Source: JANWHZ01 sp035545555 (lineage in GTDB: Bacteria; Patescibacteriota; Saccharimonadia; Saccharimonadales; UBA4665). Taken from it: 37,881 nucleotides of DNA. Location of the stretch: the NCBI GenBank assembly GCA_035545555.1, contig DASZYD010000014.1, positions 1-37,881 of the forward strand. Reading direction: 5' to 3'. Each line of letters opens with the position of its first letter. The stretch's first letter is position 1. Below are positions 1-6,312 of this stretch, in pieces. Position numbers and translations under genes: made by a program. A model generated the notes under the pieces. The model did not search any database. It was given only the letters and a program-made list of their open reading frames with translations, and had not been told where the DNA came from.

Positions 1-1
1 T

Positions 2-355
2 GCGCAGGAGCGCTTCTATCGCTTCGTCATCCAGTCCCGTATGGCGCGCTTCGGCAACCCACACGCCCAGGTCATGGAGCAATGCCTCCTGGGCCTCGGG
101 TGAAGGTCCGGGAAGCCGTTGCGTGACGAAGGTGCCGCTACCGGTGCGCCCCTCTGCGAGTCCGCGCATCTCAAGCTCACGGTACGCCTTAAACACGGTG
201 TTGGGGTTGATCGCCACATGTGCGACCACCTCTTTGACGGTGGGAAGCTTGTCCCCGGGCTGCAGTATGCCGACCTGTAGCGCCTGCATGACTTGCTGCA
301 CGATCTGCAGGTAGGGCGGCACCCCTGAATGTGTATTAAGACGGAACGTGATCAC
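2..355 (-). CDS. GntR-family (YtrA-like) transcriptional regulator, 3' end cut by window
   Basis: The reading frame runs from a GTG at 355 off the left edge of the window, giving at least 118 residues. The N-terminal half is a GntR winged helix: a PPYLQIVQQV-type first helix, GDKLPTVKEV, then INPNTVFKAYRELEMRGL and a GTGTFV-like wing (here GSGTFV). The short total length and lack of a large effector domain fit the YtrA subfamily, whose members usually repress an adjacent ABC transporter and themselves; the transporter would lie beyond the left edge. The start is supported by a TATGCT -10 at 362-367, which places the transcription start on the G of the GTG (leaderless), and by the palindrome just upstream. 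GTG could be replaced by an internal start, but the helix at the N-terminus would then be lost. Confidence 0.8.
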   Translation of the reverse strand, partial: MITFRLNTHSGVPPYLQIVQQVMQALQVGILQPGDKLPTVKEVVAHVAINPNTVFKAYRELEMRGLAEGRTGSGTFVTQRLPGPSPEAQEALLHDLGVWVAEARHTGLDDEAIEALLR

Positions 356-369
356 AGTTCAAGCATACC

Positions 370-391
370 ACTATTTCACTAGTAAAATAGT
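370..391. promoter_or_regulatory. Probable autoregulatory operator of the GntR/YtrA-like gene
   Basis: A 22-bp near-perfect palindrome: left half ACTATTTCACT, right half AGTAAAATAGT, with 10 of 11 positions symmetric. It lies directly upstream of the inferred -10 (362-367) of the regulator at 355, covering the -35/spacer region, which is where an autorepressor would act. YtrA-type regulators bind such two-fold symmetric sites; binding here is inferred. Confidence 0.55.
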
Positions 392-498
392 CATTTGATA
401 AAAAATGAGAGGAAAGCGCGCAGTATACTGCCGGCGTCTCGAGTTCAGACAACTTAGGTTGGGCTTTCGACTATAACGACACCCGCTGGTAGGCTGGT

Positions 499-936
499 TC
501 ACTCAGAATGCGCTAAGTACTGAAATATATATTTTAGGTTCGTTGGGTGCTGTATCTGGATACTTTCATACGTCTTGAGCTTGAGCAAGTCCTTGTCGGC
601 GGATATAAGGATATCTGCTTTGGCTTCTACTGCACATTCCAAGATAATGTTATCGTCAGGGTCGTCCTTAATAACTTCAAGCTTCTGCGTCGGATTAACT
701 GTAGTTGCGATGTCCTTGACGCGGTTGATATATTCAACTGCCAATCTGCGATCAAATTGCAGCTTACTCTCCAACTTTTCCTGCACTTCTGCTAAGATGG
801 CTGGAGAAGTATACAACTTAAATTTATTGCCTGGCGGTGTCGCCAAATCGAGCCAATACTCTATGTATCCACTGGGCATACCAACTGCCATGATGTAAAT
901 GTTCGTATCAAAAACGAGCTTTAGCTGCGGATACAT
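499..936 (-). CDS. PIN-domain toxin of a type II toxin-antitoxin pair
   Basis: A 145-residue protein with the PIN nuclease layout: VFDTNIYIMA at the N-terminus supplies the first acidic residue, a central helix with AILAEVQEKLESK supplies a Glu, and DDPDDNIILECA followed by ADILISADKDLL supplies the C-terminal acidic cluster. It resembles the COG1569/TIGR00305 family of PIN toxins, which are Mg-dependent RNases. It starts 1 nt after the stop of the upstream ribbon-helix-helix antitoxin, so the two are co-transcribed and probably coupled. The module is visibly AT-richer than its neighbours, which suggests acquisition. The target RNA cannot be inferred. Confidence 0.85.
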   Translation of the reverse strand: MYPQLKLVFDTNIYIMAVGMPSGYIEYWLDLATPPGNKFKLYTSPAILAEVQEKLESKLQFDRRLAVEYINRVKDIATTVNPTQKLEVIKDDPDDNIILECAVEAKADILISADKDLLKLKTYESIQIQHPTNLKYIFQYLAHSE

Positions 937-937
937 C

Positions 938-1153
938 TTAGCCTAAGTATTCTTCAGCCTGGTCAATGCTCTCGATACCTAAGGCCATGAATTTTGCGCG
1001 CCCTATTTTTTGTATCTTAGTGAGAGTTCTTTTGAACTTGTATGTGTCGTACATGTCACGAAAAACGTCACTCTTAGAGCGGCGTTCTTCTTTCGCGATA
1101 CGCTCTACATCTTCTTTGACTTCGTCATCGATTGAAAAGCTTATTACTGTCAT
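938..1153 (-). CDS. Ribbon-helix-helix (CopG/MetJ-like) antitoxin
   Basis: A 71-residue protein beginning MTVISFSIDDEV, a typical ribbon strand, followed by two helices (KEDVERIAKEERRSKSDVFRDMY). Ribbon-helix-helix antitoxins bind DNA as dimers and neutralise the partner toxin through the C-terminal tail. The ATG at 1153 is preferred over an upstream in-frame start because a TTGACT-N17-TAAAAT promoter (1161-1189) puts the transcription start at 1154, one base before it; the longer form would place the promoter inside the gene. The PIN toxin follows immediately. Confidence 0.85.
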   Translation of the reverse strand: MTVISFSIDDEVKEDVERIAKEERRSKSDVFRDMYDTYKFKRTLTKIQKIGRAKFMALGIESIDQAEEYLG

Positions 1154-1160
1154 ACTTATG

Positions 1161-1189
1161 ATTTTATTGGAATTTAATAAAGTAGTCAA
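1161..1189 (-). promoter_or_regulatory. Promoter of the RHH-PIN toxin-antitoxin operon (near-leaderless)
   Basis: On the minus strand TTGACT (1184-1189) is separated by exactly 17 nt from TAAAAT (1161-1166). The predicted start of transcription is 1154 and the antitoxin ATG begins at 1153. There is no room for a Shine-Dalgarno sequence. Confidence 0.75.
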
Positions 1190-1250
1190 TCATTTATATT
1201 AAGGCCAGCATTGCCATATGTGATGCATAAACCCAATAGGATTCGAACAC

Positions 1251-1305
1251 AAAAAACAGAGGTGGAGCAAAATTATTTGCAAAAACTGCTTCGATCCTAC
1301 CTCTG
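1251..1305 (-). terminator. Intrinsic terminator after tRNA-Arg(CCG)
   Basis: On the minus strand CAGAGGT (1299-1305) pairs with ACCTCTG (1257-1263), with a further AAGCA/TGCT pairing inside, followed by six T residues (1251-1256). It lies 12 nt beyond the CCA end of the tRNA. Confidence 0.75.
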
Positions 1306-1316
1306 ATAATCTTATC

Positions 1317-1393
1317 TGGTACGCCCGGAGGGATTCGAACCCCCGGCCTTTAGGACCGGAACCTAACGCTCTATCCAGCTGAGCTACGGGCGC
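1317..1393 (-). tRNA. tRNA-Arg, anticodon CCG
   Basis: A complete cloverleaf can be folded by eye: acceptor GCGCCCG/CGGGCGT (with a terminal G-U), D-arm GCTC...GAGC, anticodon stem TTAGG/CCTAA with loop TTCCGGT giving anticodon CCG, a 5-nt variable loop and the T-arm with TTCGAAT. A73 is followed by a genomically encoded CCA (1317-1319). It reads the CGG codon. Confidence 0.95.
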
Positions 1394-1471
1394 GTAATGA
1401 AAGTATCATATCAGATATAGCGTGCTTTTGCCACGTCGCCTGGCCTATAGTGTCCGGCTTATACTGTGTAT

Positions 1472-2263
1472 ATGGCTGAAGCTGGTGCCTTGTTCGAGGG
1501 TGATAGCGCCTACGCGCATTACCGGATAGCCGATGTGTCGTATATGGGGCGGCCGGCGCGGCTGCTGTATGGCGGCACCCATGAAGCCGCCCAGTCGGGG
1601 CTGGCGCTGGACGATCGCCCTGAGCTGCTGTTCGACTACAATCAGCGCCTGCTGGAGCTTTTTCGTGGCCTCAAGCCGCGCCGTGTACTCCTGATCGGCG
1701 GCGGGGCATGCACGTTGCCCAGGGCGCTGCTCGGCCTGGTGCCAAACCTGCGGCTGGACATTGTAGAGATCGATCCGTTGCTGGTAGATCTTGCCGGCCG
1801 CTACTTCGGCTTCGTGGCCGGTAAACACACCCGCATATCAGTGGCCGAGGGGCGCCAGTACCTGGCGGGGACGGAGGAGCGCTACGACCTGTTGGTTGTG
1901 GATGCCTTTCTTGGAGATACTATGCCGCCGACGCTGCGGACGGTTGAAGCTGCCCAGGTCTATGCGCGCCACTTGCGCCGCGGCGGCGTGCTGGCGCTGA
2001 ATGTCATCGCCGCCTATGAGGGGCGCCTGGCGGAGGCACTCCGCCGGCAGATTGCCAGCCTGCGGACGGTATGTACGGACGTGCAGATCTTTCCGGCGAG
2101 CCCGGCACTGTCACTCTGGCTGCCGCAGAACTTTATCGTAACCGCGACATGCAAGCCACGCGACGTAGCGCAATATATGCGTTACGGGCCGCTGAGCCTG
2201 CGTGATTGGCCGGCCGGCACGCCGTTGTATGATGCGGATACTAGGCCGCCAACTGCGGCTTGA
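1472..2263 (+). CDS. Spermidine-synthase-like (PABS-domain) protein
   Basis: 263 residues with a Rossmann-type methyltransferase/aminopropyltransferase fold. VLLIGGGACTLPRALL (about residues 72-87) is the glycine-rich nucleotide-binding loop, IVEIDPLLVDLA (about 97-108) supplies the acidic ribose contact, and YDLLVVDAFLGD (about 138-149) matches the PABS active-site Asp region. Many bacterial proteins of this group are annotated as spermidine synthase without proof of polyamine synthesis, so the substrate is open. The ATG at 1472 is chosen because a TATACT -10 (1460-1465) predicts transcription starting exactly there; a GTG two codons upstream would fall before the transcript. Its 3' end overlaps the convergent phospholipase-D-like gene by 23 bp. 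Confidence 0.8.
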   Translation: MAEAGALFEGDSAYAHYRIADVSYMGRPARLLYGGTHEAAQSGLALDDRPELLFDYNQRLLELFRGLKPRRVLLIGGGACTLPRALLGLVPNLRLDIVEIDPLLVDLAGRYFGFVAGKHTRISVAEGRQYLAGTEERYDLLVVDAFLGDTMPPTLRTVEAAQVYARHLRRGGVLALNVIAAYEGRLAEALRRQIASLRTVCTDVQIFPASPALSLWLPQNFIVTATCKPRDVAQYMRYGPLSLRDWPAGTPLYDADTRPPTAA

Positions 2264-3332
2264 GCGCCGCAAATGCCTGCTCACCGAACAGCGGGTCGCG
2301 GCTCAGCAGCGTCATCTCGGCCGTACCGAACGCGACCCCGGCCCGGACATAGTTATGGCTGCCAAGCATGGTACCCTGGTCGGTCATAAGTAGCTTGGCA
2401 TGCATGAACATGGCACCCCTGGCGCGTTCGCCGGCAAACAGCGCCGCCGGCCAACGCCGCCGCTCGCCCCACACAACCGCGTGCTGCAACAAGTTGAATG
2501 GGAATGGATACGTGCCCGGATAGTTAAAGATAACCTGCACCTGCACGCCACGCTTGCGGGCGGCAGCCAGGTGCTTGGCGGTGAGGTTGTTGGGGAAGTA
2601 CTGGCAGGTGATGAAAATGTGCTGCCGGGCTGTATCGATCAGTGCCAGCGTCTCATCGAAGATAATTGACTGGCCGCGCACGCCGGCATCGATGAGCAAA
2701 TCGGTATTGCCGTCCACCCGCAACCGTTGGTCGGTATCATGCAGGGCCCGGCGCACGGATCGGTGTGTTATGACCTGCCGGCCGAAGTCGTAGAGCTGAT
2801 CGGCCAGTGCTGCGTCGGTCCAGCTGGTCATGAGGTCGACCTGGGCCGCCACCCCCAGGTTGCAGCCGCCGACAAACAGCTCGTCATTGCATACTGCCAG
2901 CTTGATATGCGACCGTCCACTGAACGGATTGGCAAACCGCCGCGCCGGCCAGTTGATAATAACCGCCTGGCCGCCTGCCGCACGCAGCTCTTCCACGACG
3001 CGCCGGCAGCGCTCAAATACCGGCGACAGACGACGGGGCAGGTCACGTCGGTAGACGAGCGGGCCCGGCCGCCGCATATGGTCATTCACGATCATGAAGG
3101 GGTAGGCATCAAGCGCGAAGCTGACGGCCGCGCCGCGCCTGGCCGCGGCAGCTAGCTCGGCAAATAATGCCTCGACCAGCGGTTCATCTGGCTGGAACTC
3201 CATGGTCATCAGCAGAAACCGGTCGCCCCGCGTCAGTGTGGTGGCGCGGGTAATCAGGGCACGGAAGTAGTCGGCCCGGCTATAAAACATAAACTGCCGC
3301 GGTGGCGCCGCTGGAGCGTCGGGTATTTGCAT
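2241..3332 (-). CDS. Phospholipase-D/cardiolipin-synthase-like protein
   Basis: 363 residues with two PLD half-sites. The second is canonical (H311-A-K313-x4-D318, followed by GSHNY); the first reads H142-I-K144 with the Asp at 150, one residue later than the usual HxKx4D, followed by GGCNL. Family members are phosphatidyltransferases such as cardiolipin synthase, phospholipases or nucleases; two HKD sites in one chain form one active site. No signal peptide or membrane segment is evident, so a soluble or peripheral enzyme is likely. The ATG at 3332 is preferred: TACAAT at 3341-3346 predicts a start at about 3334, two bases upstream. A TTG immediately before it is possible. The 3' end overlaps the convergent gene. 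Confidence 0.8.
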   Translation of the reverse strand: MQIPDAPAAPPRQFMFYSRADYFRALITRATTLTRGDRFLLMTMEFQPDEPLVEALFAELAAAARRGAAVSFALDAYPFMIVNDHMRRPGPLVYRRDLPRRLSPVFERCRRVVEELRAAGGQAVIINWPARRFANPFSGRSHIKLAVCNDELFVGGCNLGVAAQVDLMTSWTDAALADQLYDFGRQVITHRSVRRALHDTDQRLRVDGNTDLLIDAGVRGQSIIFDETLALIDTARQHIFITCQYFPNNLTAKHLAAARKRGVQVQVIFNYPGTYPFPFNLLQHAVVWGERRRWPAALFAGERARGAMFMHAKLLMTDQGTMLGSHNYVRAGVAFGTAEMTLLSRDPLFGEQAFAALKPQLAA

Positions 3333-3422
3333 CAATACTCATTGTACTGCACCGGAAGTGGTTTTAGCGTATTTGCCACAGCGTGCAATATAGCGTGCCA
3401 GGCAGGGCGCATGCCTCCCCGG

Positions 3423-3626
3423 CTACGACTTTTTGCGCTGCTGATTGATCAGGACGCCGAGGCCGATAATGATGATGAACACCGGCCAGAGCTTACCCAT
3501 CACATCAAAGTCGAAAAAGTTCTGCAAGAGAAAAATAACGCCGACCGTAACGATCAGCACGCCACCCAGCGAGCTCGCATAGAGCCACTCCCGGTGGCCG
3601 AATGGTCCAGAATCGTGTCTACTCAT
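3423..3626 (-). CDS. Small two-helix membrane protein (LiaF/DUF5668-like)
   Basis: 67 residues: a short polar N-terminus, a hydrophobic helix (GGVLIVTVGVIFLLQNFF), a short turn and a second helix (LWPVFIIIIGLGVLI) ending in basic QQRKKS. The W-P-hydrophobic pattern is typical of the small membrane domain found in LiaF and DUF5668 proteins, often linked to envelope stress; the function is unknown. The ATG at 3626 is chosen over an in-frame ATG three codons upstream because TACTAT (3634-3639) predicts the transcript to begin at 3627. Confidence 0.65.
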   Translation of the reverse strand: MSRHDSGPFGHREWLYASSLGGVLIVTVGVIFLLQNFFDFDVMGKLWPVFIIIIGLGVLINQQRKKS

Positions 3627-3674
3627 ATCTCTCATAGTACCGGTTCACCGCCTTAAACGCAAAAAGCTTCCTGT

Positions 3675-4298
3675 CTACTCCAACACGCAGTGATGGAGTA
3701 GCACGCCGTGTGGCTGCCGGTCGGCGCTGCCGCCGGGTGCGACCACGGTGATAGTATCGCCGGTGTGCACCTGTGAAGCTTCGGCAAATTGACAGGTGAC
3801 TGTGTATGGACGACCCGTTTGGAAGACCGCGAGTGTGGTGCCAGCTTTCTGCTGCAGATTTACGAGTCTGCCGCTGAAGATAAGTGCGGCACTGCCGTAA
3901 TCGCTGTAGAAGTGGTCTTGCTGCATGGCATCGGCGATCTGTACTGCCGTGACGTGCTCAACGATGGTGGTCTGTCGGGCGTGCAGGTTGCCGAACCAGA
4001 ATGAAGCGGCGTTGGCGAGGGCCAGCCCAAGTACAATAGCGCATACTATGATCTTAGCGGTGCGATTCATAGCAATATCCTTTCCGTTTGTTAGATGCTC
4101 TTTGGCCGCGCTTACGGGCAGATCCCACAGGGCGCGAGCCCATATAACGGCGCGCCGCCATATAACCGGCTCGGCCCGCAGCATATCGTCGAACGTCTGC
4201 GACATAGGCCGGGCGTAGCGCCGCCGATAGGATGCGGGGTATAGCAGCAAGAGCTTGCCATATGCATCTGCTGCCGTCAGTCTAGTACGCTGCCCCAT
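3675..4298 (-). CDS. Membrane protein with permease-prefix-like N-terminus, partner of PadR
   Basis: 207 residues. The N-terminus contains LLLLYPASYRRRYARPMSQTF, split here as LLLLYPASYRRRYA plus RPMSQTF, which resembles the LYPxxFRxRYGxEM prefix found on PadR-linked permeases. A single membrane helix follows (IIVCAIVLGLALANAASFW), then an extracytoplasmic domain of about 110 residues. The start ATG at 4298 overlaps the end of padR by 17 bp and is preceded by GGGAG at a good distance, so it is translated within the PadR operon. PadR regulators frequently control such membrane partners; the specific role is not known. Confidence 0.6.
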   Translation of the reverse strand: MGQRTRLTAADAYGKLLLLYPASYRRRYARPMSQTFDDMLRAEPVIWRRAVIWARALWDLPVSAAKEHLTNGKDIAMNRTAKIIVCAIVLGLALANAASFWFGNLHARQTTIVEHVTAVQIADAMQQDHFYSDYGSAALIFSGRLVNLQQKAGTTLAVFQTGRPYTVTCQFAEASQVHTGDTITVVAPGGSADRQPHGVLLHHCVLE

Positions 4299-4623
4299 GA
4301 CGCAGCTCCCAGACCTGGCGTGTCCGCGCCAGCTCCAGGCTATTTTGGTAGTAATCAAGCTCAGTGCCGAGTGCCTGGCGGCCTTTGTCGGTGAGGCGGT
4401 AATAGCGCCGCCGCGGGTCGTCCTCGTGCTTGATCTCCCGGATGAGATGCTGCAGGTTCAGCTGCTTAATGCTGGTGTAGAGAGCGCCGGGGCTAAGCTT
4501 GATCTTGCCGCCGCTGTCCGCGGCAACCTGTTTGATAATCTCATAGCCGTGCCGTTCGCGCAGGCTCAAGGCCAGCAGAATACTAAACGCGACCTGCGGC
4601 AACTGGCTTGCTTGGTGTGCCAT
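4282..4623 (-). CDS. PadR-family transcriptional regulator
   Basis: 113 residues with the PadR winged helix: FSILLALSLRERHGYEIIKQV, split as FSILLALSLR and ERHGYEIIKQV, then SPGALYTSIKQL and a DDPRRRYYRLTDKGRQAL wing, and a C-terminal dimerisation helix. PadR proteins respond to small molecules and repress their own operon. The start codon lies inside a 16-bp perfect palindrome (4622-4637), and a TTGACA at 4654-4659 gives a promoter whose start falls 1-3 nt before the ATG. A membrane protein gene follows with overlapping coding. Confidence 0.9.
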   Translation of the reverse strand: MAHQASQLPQVAFSILLALSLRERHGYEIIKQVAADSGGKIKLSPGALYTSIKQLNLQHLIREIKHEDDPRRRYYRLTDKGRQALGTELDYYQNSLELARTRQVWELRHGAAY

Positions 4624-4659
4624 ACTCTATAGAGTATATCTAACTTTTGTATATGTCAA
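4622..4659 (-). promoter_or_regulatory. PadR promoter with palindromic operator over the start codon
   Basis: TTGACA (4654-4659) with a 17-nt spacer to TACTCT (4631-4636), or 15 nt to TATACT (4633-4638). The perfect palindrome ATACTCTATAGAGTAT occupies 4622-4637, so it covers the -10, the transcription start and the first two bases of the ATG (4621-4623). A bound PadR dimer would block both promoter opening and the leaderless start. Confidence 0.65.
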
Positions 4660-4671
4660 ATGTAGATATAG

Positions 4672-5019
4672 TCATGCCAAGAAGAACAGAGCCACCGCCG
4701 CGAAGATAAGGCCGACATCACGAAACGTAACTGCTAGCTGACCAAGGTTAAGGCTGACAATGCCCGCTAATGTCAGGGCGCTAGCCAGCGCCGCGTAGCG
4801 GAGGTACTTGCCGCTGACCAGCCAGGCGACGAGCAGAAGCTCGTAAACGGCCATAGCAGCGACGGCGGCACGGAGCGACATGAAGGACGTGGCGAAGGAG
4901 GGAATATAGCCGGTCCACTGATAGGGCTGCAGCAGTTGCGACACGGCTGCGTAGGCAAAAACGACCACCAGGCCGATGCGTAGTATAAGGGTGGCGGCGG
5001 TGGGGTTGCGAGCAAACAT
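4672..5019 (-). CDS. DoxX-like small membrane protein
   Basis: 115 residues with four predicted membrane helices (ILRIGLVVVFAYAAVSQL; LRAAVAAMAVYELLLVAWLV; YAALASALTLAGIVSL; DVGLIFAAVALFFLA) and the R-x-G-L-V-F pattern at the first helix seen in DoxX/SURF4-type proteins. A GGAG four bases before the ATG supports the start. The cellular role of this small subfamily is not known. Confidence 0.6.
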   Translation of the reverse strand: MFARNPTAATLILRIGLVVVFAYAAVSQLLQPYQWTGYIPSFATSFMSLRAAVAAMAVYELLLVAWLVSGKYLRYAALASALTLAGIVSLNLGQLAVTFRDVGLIFAAVALFFLA

Positions 5020-5079
5020 ACTGCTCCATCATAGCACTTATGCTACACTGTGCGCTGTTAGATCCTATCAGGAGGGGAT

Positions 5080-5514
5080 ATGAAGAAGATCGTACCTATC
5101 GGCGTCGTGGTCTTGGTACTTGCAGCTCTCGGCTGCTGGTATGCGCTGGCGCACTACGCAAATACGAACAACAACACGAGCACGACGAATACCATGCATA
5201 TGGGTACGTCCGGCTCGAACAACGGCGGCAGCAACGTTGCGCAATCGACGAACAAAGTCACCATCGCCAATTTTGCTTTCAGCCCTGCCAGCATCACGGT
5301 CCGGGCCGGCACCACCGTAACGTGGACCAACAACGACAGCACGGCGCACACGGTTACTGAGAATGACGGCCAATCCGGTCCGGACAGCGGTGACATTAAC
5401 CCCGGCCGGAGCTACAGTTTTACCTTTACGAAGTCCGGTACCTATCACTACCACTGCGCTATCCACAGCAGTATGACCGGCACCGTGCTGGTAACGCCTG
5501 CCGCGAGCGAATAG
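5080..5514 (+). CDS. Membrane-anchored cupredoxin (plastocyanin/azurin-like)
   Basis: 144 residues: an N-terminal membrane anchor or signal (IVPIGVVVLVLAALGCW), a Asn/Thr/Ser-rich linker with some His and Met (about 28-56), then a cupredoxin domain. Type 1 copper ligands are all present: H90 (STAHTV), C126, H129 and M132 in YHYHCAIHSSMTG. The Cys in the anchor (C19) is not in a clear lipobox, so an uncleaved anchor is most likely. It should bind copper outside the membrane and carry electrons or buffer copper. AGGAGGGG lies just upstream of the ATG. It is not near the copper-type operon at 9.0-11.7 kb but may be linked functionally. Confidence 0.85.
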   Translation: MKKIVPIGVVVLVLAALGCWYALAHYANTNNNTSTTNTMHMGTSGSNNGGSNVAQSTNKVTIANFAFSPASITVRAGTTVTWTNNDSTAHTVTENDGQSGPDSGDINPGRSYSFTFTKSGTYHYHCAIHSSMTGTVLVTPAASE

Positions 5515-5590
5515 AAGTCTGCGCTGCCGATCTATCCGGCCGTACGGGCAGCACGTAGAACGTCGCCGGTACCCGATGTATACTGGATAC

Positions 5591-5902
5591 ATGAGTAAAG
5601 AAGCACTGCCCGGCGGTACCGTGCACCATCTGCCTGCAGACTTACGGCAGGCACTCACGGCTGCCCCGCCGGCGCGGGCAGCCTGGCAGACTCTCACCCC
5701 GCTGGCGCGCAACGAGTGGATTTGCTGGGCAATCACGGTCAAACAACAGAAGACCAGGGACGAACACGTCAAGCGGGTAATCTCTGAACTCAAGGAAGGG
5801 ATGCGCCGGCCCTGTTGCTGGATAGGCTGTATCCACCGCAAGGACAAAGCTGTAAGCCCGTCGGTCCGGTGGGTGCTCAACAAGCGGGCCAAAAGCAATT
5901 AA
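5591..5902 (+). CDS. YdeI/OmpD-associated (OmdA-type) protein
   Basis: 103 residues. PADLRQALTAAPPARAAW, LTPLARNEWICWA and KQQKTRDEHVKRVISEL match the C-terminal OmdA domain (PF13376 family), where a short helical unit carries a conserved pattern ending in K-x-x-x-R-x-x-R-I/V. In other bacteria relatives are tied to antimicrobial-peptide or bacteriocin tolerance, without a known mechanism. The tail has a CCWIGC cluster that is unusual for the family. The ATG at 5591 is fixed by TATACT at 5579-5584, which puts the transcription start exactly on it (leaderless). Confidence 0.75.
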   Translation: MSKEALPGGTVHHLPADLRQALTAAPPARAAWQTLTPLARNEWICWAITVKQQKTRDEHVKRVISELKEGMRRPCCWIGCIHRKDKAVSPSVRWVLNKRAKSN

Positions 5903-5971
5903 CAGGGGACTTTGCCGCCGTTGCTATCCGCCTAACTGCGGCTCTTCTGCGAAGCTGGAACAAAAGCGCAT

Positions 5972-6148
5972 TTAGCCGTCGAATTCGGTAGAGGCGGCGA
6001 CGTCGCTTCCGATACTTTGCTCGGGGTGTAGCCTCTCGGAAATGATGTCTCGTAACGCATCCTCAACGACCTCTATCGCGAGCAGGGTGATTGGATCCTC
6101 TGGATCAATCGGCATATCTTCATAGCTGGGCATTTCGGGTGATACCAT
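5972..6148 (-). CDS. Small acidic hypothetical protein
   Basis: 58 residues, strongly acidic (SYEDMPIDPEDPITLL...EVVEDALRDIISERL) with one amphipathic helix; no family is recognised. The start at 6148 is supported by AAGGAG six bases upstream. The gene begins 37 nt after the CCA end of tRNA-Arg(TCG) on the same strand and is probably part of the same transcript, released by tRNA processing. An upstream extension of the frame would read through the tRNA and is not real. Confidence 0.6.
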   Translation of the reverse strand: MVSPEMPSYEDMPIDPEDPITLLAIEVVEDALRDIISERLHPEQSIGSDVAASTEFDG

Positions 6149-6185
6149 AACGAACTCCTTTGATGACGCCAAATGTAATATTTTA

Positions 6186-6262
6186 TGGTACGCCCGGAGG
6201 GATTCGAACCCCCGGCCTTCTGGTCCGAAGCCAGACGCTCTAATCCGCTGAGCTACGGGCGC
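6186..6262 (-). tRNA. tRNA-Arg, anticodon TCG
   Basis: Acceptor GCGCCCG/CGGGCGT, D-arm GCTC...GAGC, anticodon stem TCTGG/CCAGA with loop CTTCGGA giving anticodon TCG, T-arm with TTCGAAT, A73 and encoded CCA at 6186-6188. Apart from the D-loop and anticodon arm it is nearly identical to the tRNA-Arg(CCG) at 1317-1393, so the two probably arose by duplication. It reads CGA and by wobble other CGN codons. Confidence 0.95.
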
Positions 6263-6312
6263 ACATCGCCACCTCCAGTGTAACATCTTAGCAGATAGTG
6301 TAGACTTGTGAC

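Noticed and set aside
1236..1255. Fragment GGATTCGAAC shared with the nearby tRNA-Arg, as a possible attachment-site scar
   Set aside because: Only about 10 nt match, no integrase is present, and the bases lie next to the T-run of the tRNA terminator.
6149..6286. Upstream extension of the 58-aa acidic protein
   Set aside because: It would translate the tRNA-Arg gene; the Shine-Dalgarno supports the start at 6148.
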